A program made the translations under genes and the position numbers. The notes beneath the pieces were generated by a model, which made no database searches, was not told where the DNA came from, and saw only the letters and a program-made list of their open reading frames with translations. A stretch of 42,770 nucleotides of DNA from Actinotignum schaalii. Lineage in GTDB: Bacteria; Actinomycetota; Actinomycetes; Actinomycetales; Actinomycetaceae. Within the stretch, counting starts at the first letter, position 1. Each line of letters begins with the position of its first letter. Positions 14,494-23,424 of the stretch are shown here, in pieces. Location: assembly GCF_028864145.1 (NCBI RefSeq), contig NZ_JARBHJ010000022.1, forward strand, positions 1 through 42,770, read 5' to 3'.

Positions 14494-16152
14494 TCACCTT
14501 CCGTCCGTGCCGTCGCGAGCCACCACCACATAGCCGGCTTCTTCCGTGACAATATGCCACTGTCCGCCAACTTTCGCGGTAATCCAGGCCACCACCTGGG
14601 CGCCGTCGCCGTGGTTGAGCCGGTTGGAGAACACCACCGTGTCAATATACGCGCCGCCGTAGCTGTGCTCCCAGTACACGGTATTACCTGGGACAACGTA
14701 GGCCATCATGACCACGTCGGCGAGGATATGCCGCCCGGTGCCGGCCGCCGCGACCGCAGCCCGGGCACCTTCGCGTTGCTCGGCGGTCTGGGTGGCGCCG
14801 TAATCGGAAAAATACACGTATTGCTGGGTATTGGAACGCCCCGTGAGCCAGGACCCGAAGCCGTTGGAGGCGGTGCCGAGCACACTGGAGCTCAGCGCGA
14901 GGGCGAGGGCCGCCGCGGCCAGGCGCGGGCGGCGAGCCAGCACACCTAAAGTTTCGCGTTGCGTGGTTGCGGCCGAGGGAGCTTGAGATTCTTGCGCCTC
15001 CGGTAGTGGTACGACGACGCCGCGCGCACCCGCCCGCGCGAGCCCATCGGTCAGCGCGACGGCGATCATCGGCGCGAGCACCGCCGAATAATGCCACAAA
15101 ATAGTCCAGTAATAGGGATTATCCCCCACGAAACGCCAGGCGAGAGTGGGTAGCAGCAGCGCCGCCCACGGGCTGCGCAGCCCCACGATTCCCAGGGCGG
15201 CCACAATATAGCAGAGGGTGCCCCAGCGGTTAGGTTCGAGGAGCATGCTCGCCAGGTCGAGGCCTTCGCGCACCCGCCCGGCGTAATCCCATTGCCCGGA
15301 ATTATTGAAAGCCGGGAGGATGACCTGGGTGGCGGCCAGGAACCAGGCGGTGCCCCAGGCGGCCAGGAAAGCGCCAATGCCGGCCAACTCGCGCCAGTCG
15401 CGCGCTCCGTGGCTGCCGCGCTGCCGGGCGCTGCCGGCCGCAGCCGCGCTACCGGTGCTGGACGCACCGTCGCGCCCGCGTGCTCCGCGCCAGCTGAGCA
15501 GCGCTACCAGCACCCCGAAGCAGGCCACCGTGAGGCCGAGGTCCTCCTTGACGAAAACCAGCAGGGAGATGAGCACGGCGGCGCGCCGGTAGCGGCCCTC
15601 CAGCCAGGCGGTCAGCCCGAAAGCAAGCAAGGGCACCGCGAAGGCGATTTCGTGGAATTGCACCACGAGCGCGGAGGTGAGCCCCCAGCTGGCCGCGTAA
15701 GCCACCCCGATGAGGGTACCCGGCACGGCCCCCACCCGCGCCCGGGCGAAACGCGCGATGGGATACACCGACATCCCGAAGAGCACCGCTTGGAGGGTGA
15801 GCAGGCTCAACCCGGAAGGCCAGAGCCAGAACAGCGGCCCGGTCAGCAGCAAAATGGGATGGAAATGATCGCCCCACAGGTTGAAGCCCGGGCCTTTAAT
15901 ATCCACGATGGGTGGGAATTGCCGGCGGGCGTACCGGTCGGCCAGCTGGGTGAAAATACCCTGATCCCACGAAGGGGAGGAGAAGTTCACCCAGGTATAC
16001 CAGGAAAAGAACATGTATACGGCGAAAGCACCCGCGGCCAGCAGCAGCGCCGTCGTATCACAGTGGTTGCATGCCCACGCGCGCACCACGGCCGTTCGCG
16101 AAGGTGCCCGCGCCCCGCGCGCTTCTATCTCCCGCGCCGGCCCGCCGCGCAT
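14494..16152 (-). CDS. DUF2079 multi-spanning membrane protein (paralogue)
   Basis: The 552-residue start at ATG 16152 overlaps the flippase stop as TAATG. It has the same DUF2079 signature: SPSWDQGIFTQLADRYARR, then DIKGPGFNLWGDHFHPI. It has about ten to eleven hydrophobic segments, FVKEDLGLT between helices, and a soluble C-terminus with HILADVVMMAYVVPGNTVYWEH. It is a tandem duplicate of the 12864-14486 gene: the two share long identical motifs but differ in loops and termini. Both a loop (15011-15020) and the N-terminal region (16047-16056) carry the dispersed word. The genetic link to a flippase-like protein suggests a role in building or exporting a cell-envelope polymer; this is inference. 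Confidence 0.88.
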   Translation of the reverse strand: MRGGPAREIEARGARAPSRTAVVRAWACNHCDTTALLLAAGAFAVYMFFSWYTWVNFSSPSWDQGIFTQLADRYARRQFPPIVDIKGPGFNLWGDHFHPILLLTGPLFWLWPSGLSLLTLQAVLFGMSVYPIARFARARVGAVPGTLIGVAYAASWGLTSALVVQFHEIAFAVPLLAFGLTAWLEGRYRRAAVLISLLVFVKEDLGLTVACFGVLVALLSWRGARGRDGASSTGSAAAAGSARQRGSHGARDWRELAGIGAFLAAWGTAWFLAATQVILPAFNNSGQWDYAGRVREGLDLASMLLEPNRWGTLCYIVAALGIVGLRSPWAALLLPTLAWRFVGDNPYYWTILWHYSAVLAPMIAVALTDGLARAGARGVVVPLPEAQESQAPSAATTQRETLGVLARRPRLAAAALALALSSSVLGTASNGFGSWLTGRSNTQQYVYFSDYGATQTAEQREGARAAVAAAGTGRHILADVVMMAYVVPGNTVYWEHSYGGAYIDTVVFSNRLNHGDGAQVVAWITAKVGGQWHIVTEEAGYVVVARDGTDGR

Positions 16153-18947
16153 TAGATAATGTCCTTCTTCTGGAGGTGACGCAGCGCGAACCAACCGATG
16201 GGCACCCGCGCCCAGAAAGTGAGCAGGCGGTACAGGATCGCGGTGGAGAAGGCCACCGAATACGGCAGGCCCGCGATGGTGAGCCCGCCGGTGAGGGCCG
16301 CTTCCACCGGGCCGATACCGCCGGGGGAGGGCACCAGGGAGCCCACCGAATTAGAAACCAGGTAGGTGATCGCCAGGGTGACCACCGGCAGGGTCTCCCC
16401 GAAGGCCGCCAGGGAGAAACCGAAGGCCGCCACGAAACTCACCGTCATGAGGAGGGAACCGCTGAAACCGGCAAGAATCCGGGAGGGATGGGTGGCGAGC
16501 CACACCACGCGCGGCCACACCTGCTCGATGGTGGGGCGCACCAGCTCGATAACCTTGCGGCGCAGCGGGCGAATAAAGTAGACGGCCGCGCCCAGGGCCG
16601 CCACCGCCGCCACAATGAGCATCACGGAGGTGCTCGGGATGGAAAGATTCCCGAAGTCGCCGGTGAGCAGCCCGAGGGCCAAAAGCAGAAGCACCGTGGT
16701 AATAAACTGCGCGATCTGTACCAGGGACACGGTTGCTACCGCCACCGGAGTGGCTACCTGATTGCGTTGCAGATAGCGCAAATTGAGGGCGAGCGGCCCG
16801 ATACCGGCCGGCATAACCAAGCCCAGCACCGAGGCGGCGATCTGCACCTCGCTGGTTTCCCACAGCGGCAGGCGTTCGGCCGTGTAGGCCTTCAGGCACA
16901 GTGCCGCGCCCACGTAGGTCGCGAAACTGGCGATAAATGCGGCGAGCATCCACCACGGGTTGGCGCTGCGAATCGTTTCTTGCAGCTCGGTGAAATTAAT
17001 GGAGCCGAGCAGAATAAAGATGGCAAGCACGCCGATGACGATGGTGATAATCGTCTTCGCGGAGAATTTGCGCAGCTGGATGGTCTGGGTGGCGGTGCCA
17101 ATATCCTGCGGGAGGGCTTCCAGCAGGACTTCACGCATGCGCTGCACGCCTTTTTTATCCTCGAGTTCGGCCAGGGTTTGCGCCGGCATAATGGTGCGTT
17201 GCACGGTCGGTGCCACCGAGGAAAGCCGGTCGCGGGAAATGCAGCGCAGCGCGGAAGCGACGGCGCGCTCCGGGCCCACCGCCACCGCCTGGAGTAGGTA
17301 CAGCTGCGCCAAATCAATATGCCGGGAAAGCTCATTGGAAGAAAAACTACCGTTACGCCAATGGGTGATGAGGGCTTCGTCCCCGCGCACCGCGACCACC
17401 CCGGCGCGAATATCGTGGTGGGTGAGACCGCGTGCGTGCGCGCGTTCGAGCGTGGCCCACATGGAGTCCAGCGCCGCGTCGGAGATCTCTTCGGGCTCCA
17501 GATCCGTGAGGGGAACGGCCTCGATATCCGCAAAAGCGACGACGGCGGACGCGCCAGCCGCCGCGTAATGTGCATCGCGCCGCGGGGCCACCCCGGCGTG
17601 GACAGCCAGGGCTTCCATGAGGAGGGTGCGCTCGGCGGTTTCCTCCACGTTATCCCCGGTCCGCTGGGTGACCTGGGTGAGGGTGGCCCGCTGCCAGGCA
17701 CTGGCCAGGCGCCCGAGGACCGCGCGATCCGAGTCAATAAGCGCGGCAACGTAATGGGCGCCGTTGGCCAGGGTAACCACGTAGTGGCGGGAATTGACAT
17801 CCCCGATAAGCGGGTGGACGTCATGGCGGGCCCGGGTAATGAGGGCGCGCACGTTAATATCGTCCTCCGGTTCGCCCAGCGGGTCGGCACCCGTAGCGCT
17901 CGCGGGAAGCGTGACCTCCTGTTCCGCGCTTGCCGCGGTGGTGAACGCGGCATCAGCCTGCCCGATGTGCCCGATGAGGGCCTCGCGTAGCTCCTTGAGA
18001 ATCGCGGTATCCACGTATCCGAGCGGGCCGGTCACGGGAACGGACCACGCGTGCATATCGGCGTCGTCGCCCGCATCCACGCGGATAATGCTGTGCGCGT
18101 CCAAGCCAGCGCGGCGAATGAGAGTGACGACGGCGGCGCCGGTGGCGCGGTCGGGCGAATCCCCAAAAGCATAGAGAGCGAAATAGCCGCAGGCCATCCC
18201 CACGAACACGGTGGTGAGCGCGCCGGTCAGGGTTTGGGCACCCTGGAGCACGGAAAGCACCAGCACTATTCCCAAGGCCCACCAGCCGGTGCGCACCAGC
18301 CGGCCCTGACGTTCGGAGGCCGCCACCACCAGGATGGTGGCGATAATCGAAACGTAGGGGAGCATGCCCACGGCTGCTTGTTCTTGGATGGTATCCGAGA
18401 GGTCGATGGTGATTTGGGAGGTGGGCATGAAGCGCTCGAAAAGCCACAGGGAGCCGTAGCAGATGGCGAGCGCGCCGCCCATGGCCACCAGCGCGGTCAC
18501 GAGGGTGCGCCAGTGCCGGTAGCGGATGATATCGAAGAAAAGCAGGAGGGGGAGGAAGAGCGAGACGAGGCCCTCGAGCACGTTAATGGGCATGGAGAAA
18601 ATGGTGCGGAGGGTATCCGGGGCGGCGTTGGCGACGTCGTGCGTGACGGCCACGGTGGTGGTGTAGCCGAAGCGGGAGATGAGGAGCATCCCGACGATGG
18701 CCAGGGTGAAGAGGATGCCGCGCAGCAGGTTGGCGGGGCGGCGGGTCCAGCGCGCAATTTCGTCCACGAGGAGGACGCGGTGCACGGCAGGTTCGGTGTG
18801 CACGGCAGGTTCGGCGCGCGCTTCGGGCGCGCTTACCGCGAGTGCAGGTGCGGCAGCGGAGGCCTGCGTTTCCGGCGCGTTTACCGCAGCCGGGGCGGGT
18901 TGTACCTCCGCCGGCTGAACCGGGCTCGTTTCCTCGTTGTGGCGCAC
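16152..18947 (-). CDS. Membrane protein: pseudokinase-like domain plus LPG-synthase/UPF0104-type flippase domain
   Basis: This 931-residue multi-domain protein has a Pro/Ala/Glu-rich cytoplasmic tail to about 50 and a bundle of about six hydrophobic segments to about 260. A soluble domain follows (about 280-620) that keeps a kinase-like core, with THHDIRAGVV at about 509-518 in the place of the HxDxxxxN loop. The C-terminal half (about 630-931) is the lysylphosphatidylglycerol-synthase transmembrane/UPF0104 domain (GIGPLALNLRYLQRN; PSPGGIGPVEAALTGGL). It has no aminoacyl-transferase domain, so lipid flipping or glycolipid transport is more likely than LPG synthesis. GTG 18947 is the start: TAGACT lies exactly 6 bases before it, so it is probably leaderless. 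It heads a run with two DUF2079 genes and crcB. Confidence 0.85.
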   Translation of the reverse strand: MRHNEETSPVQPAEVQPAPAAVNAPETQASAAAPALAVSAPEARAEPAVHTEPAVHRVLLVDEIARWTRRPANLLRGILFTLAIVGMLLISRFGYTTTVAVTHDVANAAPDTLRTIFSMPINVLEGLVSLFLPLLLFFDIIRYRHWRTLVTALVAMGGALAICYGSLWLFERFMPTSQITIDLSDTIQEQAAVGMLPYVSIIATILVVAASERQGRLVRTGWWALGIVLVLSVLQGAQTLTGALTTVFVGMACGYFALYAFGDSPDRATGAAVVTLIRRAGLDAHSIIRVDAGDDADMHAWSVPVTGPLGYVDTAILKELREALIGHIGQADAAFTTAASAEQEVTLPASATGADPLGEPEDDINVRALITRARHDVHPLIGDVNSRHYVVTLANGAHYVAALIDSDRAVLGRLASAWQRATLTQVTQRTGDNVEETAERTLLMEALAVHAGVAPRRDAHYAAAGASAVVAFADIEAVPLTDLEPEEISDAALDSMWATLERAHARGLTHHDIRAGVVAVRGDEALITHWRNGSFSSNELSRHIDLAQLYLLQAVAVGPERAVASALRCISRDRLSSVAPTVQRTIMPAQTLAELEDKKGVQRMREVLLEALPQDIGTATQTIQLRKFSAKTIITIVIGVLAIFILLGSINFTELQETIRSANPWWMLAAFIASFATYVGAALCLKAYTAERLPLWETSEVQIAASVLGLVMPAGIGPLALNLRYLQRNQVATPVAVATVSLVQIAQFITTVLLLLALGLLTGDFGNLSIPSTSVMLIVAAVAALGAAVYFIRPLRRKVIELVRPTIEQVWPRVVWLATHPSRILAGFSGSLLMTVSFVAAFGFSLAAFGETLPVVTLAITYLVSNSVGSLVPSPGGIGPVEAALTGGLTIAGLPYSVAFSTAILYRLLTFWARVPIGWFALRHLQKKDII

Positions 18948-18953
18948 CAGCCC

Positions 18954-18959
18954 AGTCTA
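18954..18959 (-). promoter_or_regulatory. -10 box (TAGACT), leaderless start of the flippase-like gene
   Basis: On the minus strand TAGACT ends 6 bases before GTG 18947, with no Shine-Dalgarno sequence in between. It would drive the membrane-protein/crcB run. Confidence 0.5.
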
Positions 18960-18996
18960 GTAGATGGGTAGTACTTTCTTCTGTGACCTGGCAGGG

Positions 18997-21492
18997 CTAC
19001 TCAGCCCGGCGCAGCCGCAGCGAATTGAGCACCACGATAACCGAGCTGGCAGCCATCGCCGCGGCGGCCAAACCCGGCAGGATAATCCCGGCCACCGCCG
19101 CCGGAATAGCAATGAGGTTGTAGCCGAAAGCCCAGGCCAGATTCTGGCGGATAACCCGCAAGGTGGCGGCGGAGATGCGCAGCGCCGCTCCCACATTGCG
19201 CAGATCGGAGTTCACGATGGTGATATCGGAGGCGGCCTTGGCCACGTCCGTGCCCGAGCCCATGGCGATGGAGAGGTCCGCGGCGGCCAGAGCTGCGGCG
19301 TCGTTCACACCGTCCCCGACCATCGCAACCCGCCGGCCCTCCGCGCGGGCCGCTTCCACTACCCGGACCTTGTCGGCGGGGAGAACCTCGGCGTGCACGA
19401 TCTCGATTCCGGCGGCCCGGGCCACCGCCCGCGTGGTGGCAGCGTTATCCCCGGAGGCCAGAATCGGAGTGAGGCCCAGGTTTTTGAGCTCGGCGACGGC
19501 CGCAGCGGAGGTGGGGCGTAGCTGGTCACGCACCGTGATAAGGGCGAGCGCCTCATCGCCGCGCGCCAGCATCACCAGGGACGCCCCGCCGCTCGCGGCT
19601 TCTTCCAGCGTGCTCTCCCAACCGGACACATCCACTCCGGCTTCGCGCAAGGCACGTGGCGAGGCCGCGTAGCAGTGCTGCCCACCGATGGTGGCGCGCA
19701 CGCCCCGCCCGGCCAGATTCTCAAAATCGGTGGCAGGGCTAAGCTCCATGCCTTCCTTGCGGGCCCGGGCCACGATGGCGCGGGCGAGGGGATGCTCGGA
19801 ATAGTTCTCCACGCTCGCGGCCAGGGTGAGAGCTTCTTTACGAGCGGCGACGGCGCCGCTACCGCCACGTGCCCCGGCAGGCGGGAGAATCACCCGGTCC
19901 ACGGCCATGGTTCCGGTGGTGAGGGTTCCGGTTTTGTCCAAAATAATGGTGTTGACGCTGTGGGCGCTTTCCAGGGTTTCCGGGCCGTGGATAAGGATGC
20001 CGCGCTGGCTAGCCCGCCCGGAACCCACCATAAGCGCGGTGGGAGTGGCCAAGCCTAGAGCACAAGGGCAGGCCACCACCAGCACCGTAATGGCGGTCAT
20101 GATGGCCAGGTCCAGGGGGTTACCGAGCGCCAGGCGCACCCCGAATGTCGCGAGCGCAATGAGGATAACGGCGGGCACAAATACCGCGGAAACCCGGTCC
20201 GCCAGCGCCTGCACCGGGGCTCTCCCGGATTGGGCGCGGGTGAGGAGGCGGCCCATCTGCGCCAGGGTGGTATCGCGGCCCACCCGGGTGGCCCGTACCC
20301 GGATCGCGCCCGCGGTGGTGAGGGTTGCCCCGGTGACTTTATCGCCCGGGCCCACGTCAATGGGGGTGGATTCGCCGGTGAGGAGGCTGGCATCCACCGC
20401 GGTAGTCCCGGAGACCACCACCCCGTCGGTTGCAATTTTCGTGCCGGGGGCCACGAGGAATTCGTCCCCGACGGCCAGGTCGCTGGCAGGAATAATTTCA
20501 TCAACATCCGCGCCGGAAGCGGTGCGTACCCGGCGTGCGTCGTCGGCCCCTAAAGCGAGGAGGGATCGCAGCGCATCTCCCGCGCTGCGGCGTGAGCGGG
20601 TTTCGAGCCAACGCCCCAGCAGCAGGAATGTAACGATCATGGCCGCGGTTTCGAAATACACGTGGGAGCCGTGCGCGGCGCCGGTGGTGAGCGCGTGAAT
20701 CCCGGTCATGGACATGCGGTAGTCCGCGCCGCCTGCCCCGCCCCACAGCAGCGCCCAGATGGACCAGCCCAGCGAGGCCAGGGTGCCTAGTGAGATCAAC
20801 GTGTCCATGGTGGTGGAGCCGTGGCGGAGCGCGGCGGCAGCCGAAAGGTGGAAGGGCCAGCCGCACCAGAGCGCGATGGGGAGGGTGAGGGCGCCGATGA
20901 CCCACTGCCAGTACGGGAATTGCAGGGCCGGGATCATGGAGAGCGCCACCACGGGGATGGAGAGGGCTAGCGAGATCCAGAAACGCTGGCGCAGCGAGGC
21001 GATGCGGGCGCTTGCCTGGGCGTCGGCTGCTTCACGCGTAGCGGCTGCTGCGCGAACCGATTCGGCGTGCGTGTTGGGGTTGGTGGTGGCCGGGTGTGCG
21101 GCGTCGTGCGGATCGGTAGTGCCCGCGCGGGCGCCCGCGCTTGTAGTGGTACCGCTCCCGGCCCTCGGGGTGAGTTCCGTGCGGGAAATGAGCCGGGCTT
21201 CGTAGCCGGCTGCGCTCACCTGGGCGAGGAAATCGGCGGTGTCCAGCTGTGCCCCGGTTTCGCTGAGTTCGAGGCGGGCTTCGTCGGTGGCGAGGTTGAC
21301 GGAGGCGCGCACCCCGGGCATTTTATTGAGTTTCTTTTCCACGCGCGCCACGCAGGAAGCGCAGGTCATCCCGGAAATCGCGAGGTTTACTTCGGCAACG
21401 GGGGCGACGTCAAGATTTTCGCTCGCGCTGCTTGTGGTGTTGCGTGCGATGGGGTACGACGGCGCAGCTGCGGCCTGTGGGGGCTCGGACAC
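18997..21492 (-). CDS. copA: Copper-exporting P1B-type ATPase
   Basis: CopA pumps Cu(I) (possibly Ag(I)) out across the cytoplasmic membrane using ATP. The 831 residues comprise one N-terminal metal-binding domain with GMTCASC (41-47), a linker, eight predicted membrane helices, the actuator motif LTGEST, the intramembrane CPC (475-477), the phosphorylation site DKTGTLT (Asp 519), SEHPLA (the HP-locus) and the hinge GDGVNDAAAL. CPC with a following ALGLATPTALMVG supports Cu(I). Translation starts at GTG 21492, with AAGGAG 8 bases upstream. It lies 113 bases downstream of copZ and is probably cotranscribed with it. The linker after the signal-like N-terminus carries the dispersed word (21456-21465). 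Confidence 0.95.
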   Translation of the reverse strand: MSEPPQAAAAPSYPIARNTTSSASENLDVAPVAEVNLAISGMTCASCVARVEKKLNKMPGVRASVNLATDEARLELSETGAQLDTADFLAQVSAAGYEARLISRTELTPRAGSGTTTSAGARAGTTDPHDAAHPATTNPNTHAESVRAAAATREAADAQASARIASLRQRFWISLALSIPVVALSMIPALQFPYWQWVIGALTLPIALWCGWPFHLSAAAALRHGSTTMDTLISLGTLASLGWSIWALLWGGAGGADYRMSMTGIHALTTGAAHGSHVYFETAAMIVTFLLLGRWLETRSRRSAGDALRSLLALGADDARRVRTASGADVDEIIPASDLAVGDEFLVAPGTKIATDGVVVSGTTAVDASLLTGESTPIDVGPGDKVTGATLTTAGAIRVRATRVGRDTTLAQMGRLLTRAQSGRAPVQALADRVSAVFVPAVILIALATFGVRLALGNPLDLAIMTAITVLVVACPCALGLATPTALMVGSGRASQRGILIHGPETLESAHSVNTIILDKTGTLTTGTMAVDRVILPPAGARGGSGAVAARKEALTLAASVENYSEHPLARAIVARARKEGMELSPATDFENLAGRGVRATIGGQHCYAASPRALREAGVDVSGWESTLEEAASGGASLVMLARGDEALALITVRDQLRPTSAAAVAELKNLGLTPILASGDNAATTRAVARAAGIEIVHAEVLPADKVRVVEAARAEGRRVAMVGDGVNDAAALAAADLSIAMGSGTDVAKAASDITIVNSDLRNVGAALRISAATLRVIRQNLAWAFGYNLIAIPAAVAGIILPGLAAAAMAASSVIVVLNSLRLRRAE

Positions 21493-21605
21493 AGAAAAAT
21501 CTCCTTACGTGGGCGCACTTAGGTGGGCTGCCGCGGGTGGTGGTCCGCGGCAGCGTGTTTGTCAAGGCAGCGGGTGCCTAAATTATTTGTGCGAGTGGGT
21601 GGTGT

Positions 21606-21851
21606 TTAGCGGATGATCTCGGTCACGGTGTAGTCGCCGGCTTCGGCTACCGCGGCTTTGAGGTCTTCGTCGGAAAAATCGTGCGGGGTGTAGACGAGTA
21701 CCGAGGAGGTGCCTTCCGGGTTCAGGGTGACGAGCACGCTGTTGACATCCGGGAGAGCATCGAGTTCTGCGCTCACGTGTTTGACGCAGTTTTCGCAGGT
21801 CATCCCGGTGACTTTCAGCTCGATAGTGCGATCAAATTCTTCTGTTGCCAT
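21606..21851 (-). CDS. copZ: Copper chaperone, heavy-metal-associated domain
   Basis: This 81-residue single-domain protein has GMTCENC at 16-22 and the beta-alpha-beta-beta-alpha-beta ferredoxin-like pattern of the HMA family. It should bind Cu(I) through the two cysteines and pass it to CopA. A strong GAAGGAGG site is 5-6 bases before ATG 21851. A GC palindrome upstream (21869-21890) is a candidate copper-responsive operator. No csoR gene is in the window. Confidence 0.92.
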   Translation of the reverse strand: MATEEFDRTIELKVTGMTCENCVKHVSAELDALPDVNSVLVTLNPEGTSSVLVYTPHDFSDEDLKAAVAEAGDYTVTEIIR

Positions 21852-21868
21852 GGTGCGCCTCCTTCTTC

Positions 21869-21890
21869 AGCCCCGAGGTGGGGTGCACCC
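21869..21890 (-). promoter_or_regulatory. Candidate CsoR-type operator upstream of copZ
   Basis: The minus strand reads CCCC-ACCTC-GGGG next to the perfect 10-base palindrome GGGTGCACCC (21881-21890). Copper-sensing CsoR repressors recognise G/C tracts of this kind in front of copZA-type operons. The match is loose and only the location argues for it. Confidence 0.35.
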
Positions 21891-22059
21891 GGTTTAACAC
21901 GAATCTACGCGGTGCTATTCCCGCTTATCCGCAAGCCCAGCAGTGGCGAATCTTTCTGCTCGAGTAGTTTTTATCCATGTGTTTCATTGTATGGCCCGAG
22001 GAATCGCTTGCTTCGAATTCGCGATCGCAGCGCGCCTAGGCTGAGCGCCGTCGCCGCAT

Positions 22060-23310
22060 TTACGCTCCCAACAATGCGAGGGGGATAACGTAAATTCCGT
22101 CGGGGCGGCGGTATGCCTGGGTGCCGGTGTTGAGGACCATGAGCAGCGGGTCCTGTTCGGGGATTTGCTTGCGTAACCACAGCAGGTGCTGCACGTCATG
22201 CTCGCTAATCGCGTTGGCGAGTTTCACCTCGACTCCGGCGATTTCTCCGCTCGGGCCTTCTGCTATCAAGTCCACCTCGTGGTCTCCGTTGCGGGTTCGT
22301 AAGTGGAATACGCGGGCCCGGTTGGCTTCGGCTGCGACTCGCACGCTCAGCGCGGCTAGGGACTCGAATAATTGCCCCAAGAACTTCTGCCCGCGTGTAC
22401 CCAGCAATGTGGTTTCGTTCAGATTGAGTAGCCGCAGCGCCAGTGCCGGATCAGCGAGCTGGTGTTTCGGGGCGAGCTGCAGCCGCTTCAAAGCATTGCT
22501 GGCGGGTGCCCAACCGGCGATGGGATCCAGAATCCACAGTGCGGTCAGGTGTTCGCGGTATGTAATCGTGGTACTTTTTGCGGGCTGCGTGCCATCCCCA
22601 CCGGTGGTGGCATCTAATAAATTCGCGTACGACGTTGTGAGGGAACTTGCCGCCGCGTACGCGGCCAACCAGCGGTGCAATACTTCCGGGCGGCGCACCG
22701 TTGCTCCGTAATCGGGTAAATCGCGGTCGATAATCAAGCGCAGATACGAATCCAGTAACTCTTGGGTCACTTCAGCCGATTTCGTCATAATCCCAGGGAA
22801 GCCGCTCCGGGCTATGGCGCGGCAATAATCCGGCAAAGCGAAATCCGTATGGCCGGCTATGCCTTGATTGGGGTTCCTGAGCAGTTCGCCGAAACTCACG
22901 CTAGGTTCAACAAGTTCGCGTTCGAATAATGCCATCGGGCGCAGCCGTAAAGAGAGCACTCGTCCGGCCCCGCTGTGCAGCCCGCTGGCATCGAAAGGTG
23001 TGGCTGAGCCGGTCAGCAGGAATCTTCCCGCAGGTGCACCCCCATCTACCTGGCGCCGCACAGAATCCCACACCGCTGGGACTTTCTGCCATTCGTCCAA
23101 TAAGAGGGTGCCGGGCGGGACGGTGGTGAAATCTGGATCCGCGGCCGCCACATATTGAGTTTCGGGGCGGTCAAGCAGCCATATCGTGTTTGCGCGCTGC
23201 AAGGCGGTGGCAGTTTTCCCTACGCCTTTCGCGCCGTCAATCGCGATTGCGGGAACTTCGGGAAGTAATGCGTCTAGCCGCTTATCGATCGCTCGCTTAT
23301 GGTAACGCAT
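22060..23310 (-). CDS. AAA-family ATPase with DUF4143 domain
   Basis: This 416-residue protein has an N-terminal AAA_14-type P-loop domain (Walker A GAKGVGKT at 26-33; Walker B TLLLDEW; FLLTGSA) and a C-terminal DUF4143 domain related to PD-(D/E)XK nuclease folds (DHEVDLIAEG...AGVEVKLA keeps the D-ExK pattern). The cellular role of the family is unknown; members are patchily distributed and have been suspected in defence or DNA transactions. ATG 23310 is preceded by TAGGAT with a 6-base gap, implying leaderless expression. That box lies within the first of four 23-bp tandem repeats, suggesting autoregulation. It stands alone between copZ and dedA and is less G/C-biased than its neighbours, consistent with acquisition. 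Confidence 0.88.
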   Translation of the reverse strand: MRYHKRAIDKRLDALLPEVPAIAIDGAKGVGKTATALQRANTIWLLDRPETQYVAAADPDFTTVPPGTLLLDEWQKVPAVWDSVRRQVDGGAPAGRFLLTGSATPFDASGLHSGAGRVLSLRLRPMALFERELVEPSVSFGELLRNPNQGIAGHTDFALPDYCRAIARSGFPGIMTKSAEVTQELLDSYLRLIIDRDLPDYGATVRRPEVLHRWLAAYAAASSLTTSYANLLDATTGGDGTQPAKSTTITYREHLTALWILDPIAGWAPASNALKRLQLAPKHQLADPALALRLLNLNETTLLGTRGQKFLGQLFESLAALSVRVAAEANRARVFHLRTRNGDHEVDLIAEGPSGEIAGVEVKLANAISEHDVQHLLWLRKQIPEQDPLLMVLNTGTQAYRRPDGIYVIPLALLGA

Positions 23311-23319
23311 AGCCCCATC

Positions 23320-23402
23320 CTACCGTTAGCAGGCGCCCTACGCTACCATTAGCCGGGTTTCTATCCTACTTTTAGCCGGACTTCTACACTACCTTGAGCC
23401 GA
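23320..23402. repeat. Four 23-bp tandem iterons upstream of the DUF4143 ATPase
   Basis: Copies begin at 23320, 23343, 23366 and 23389, exactly 23 bases apart. On the plus strand the cores read CTACCGTTAGCAGG, CTACCATTAGCCGG, CTACTTTTAGCCGG and CTACCTTGAGCCGA. On the minus strand the consensus is CGGCTAANGGTAGNRTAG. The array ends 10 bases before the ATPase start codon, and the promoter-proximal copy contains its TAGGAT -10 box. A DNA-binding protein, perhaps the ATPase itself, is expected to bind here. Confidence 0.9.
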
Positions 23403-23424
23403 AATTGCTTGAGGGTTCCACTTT

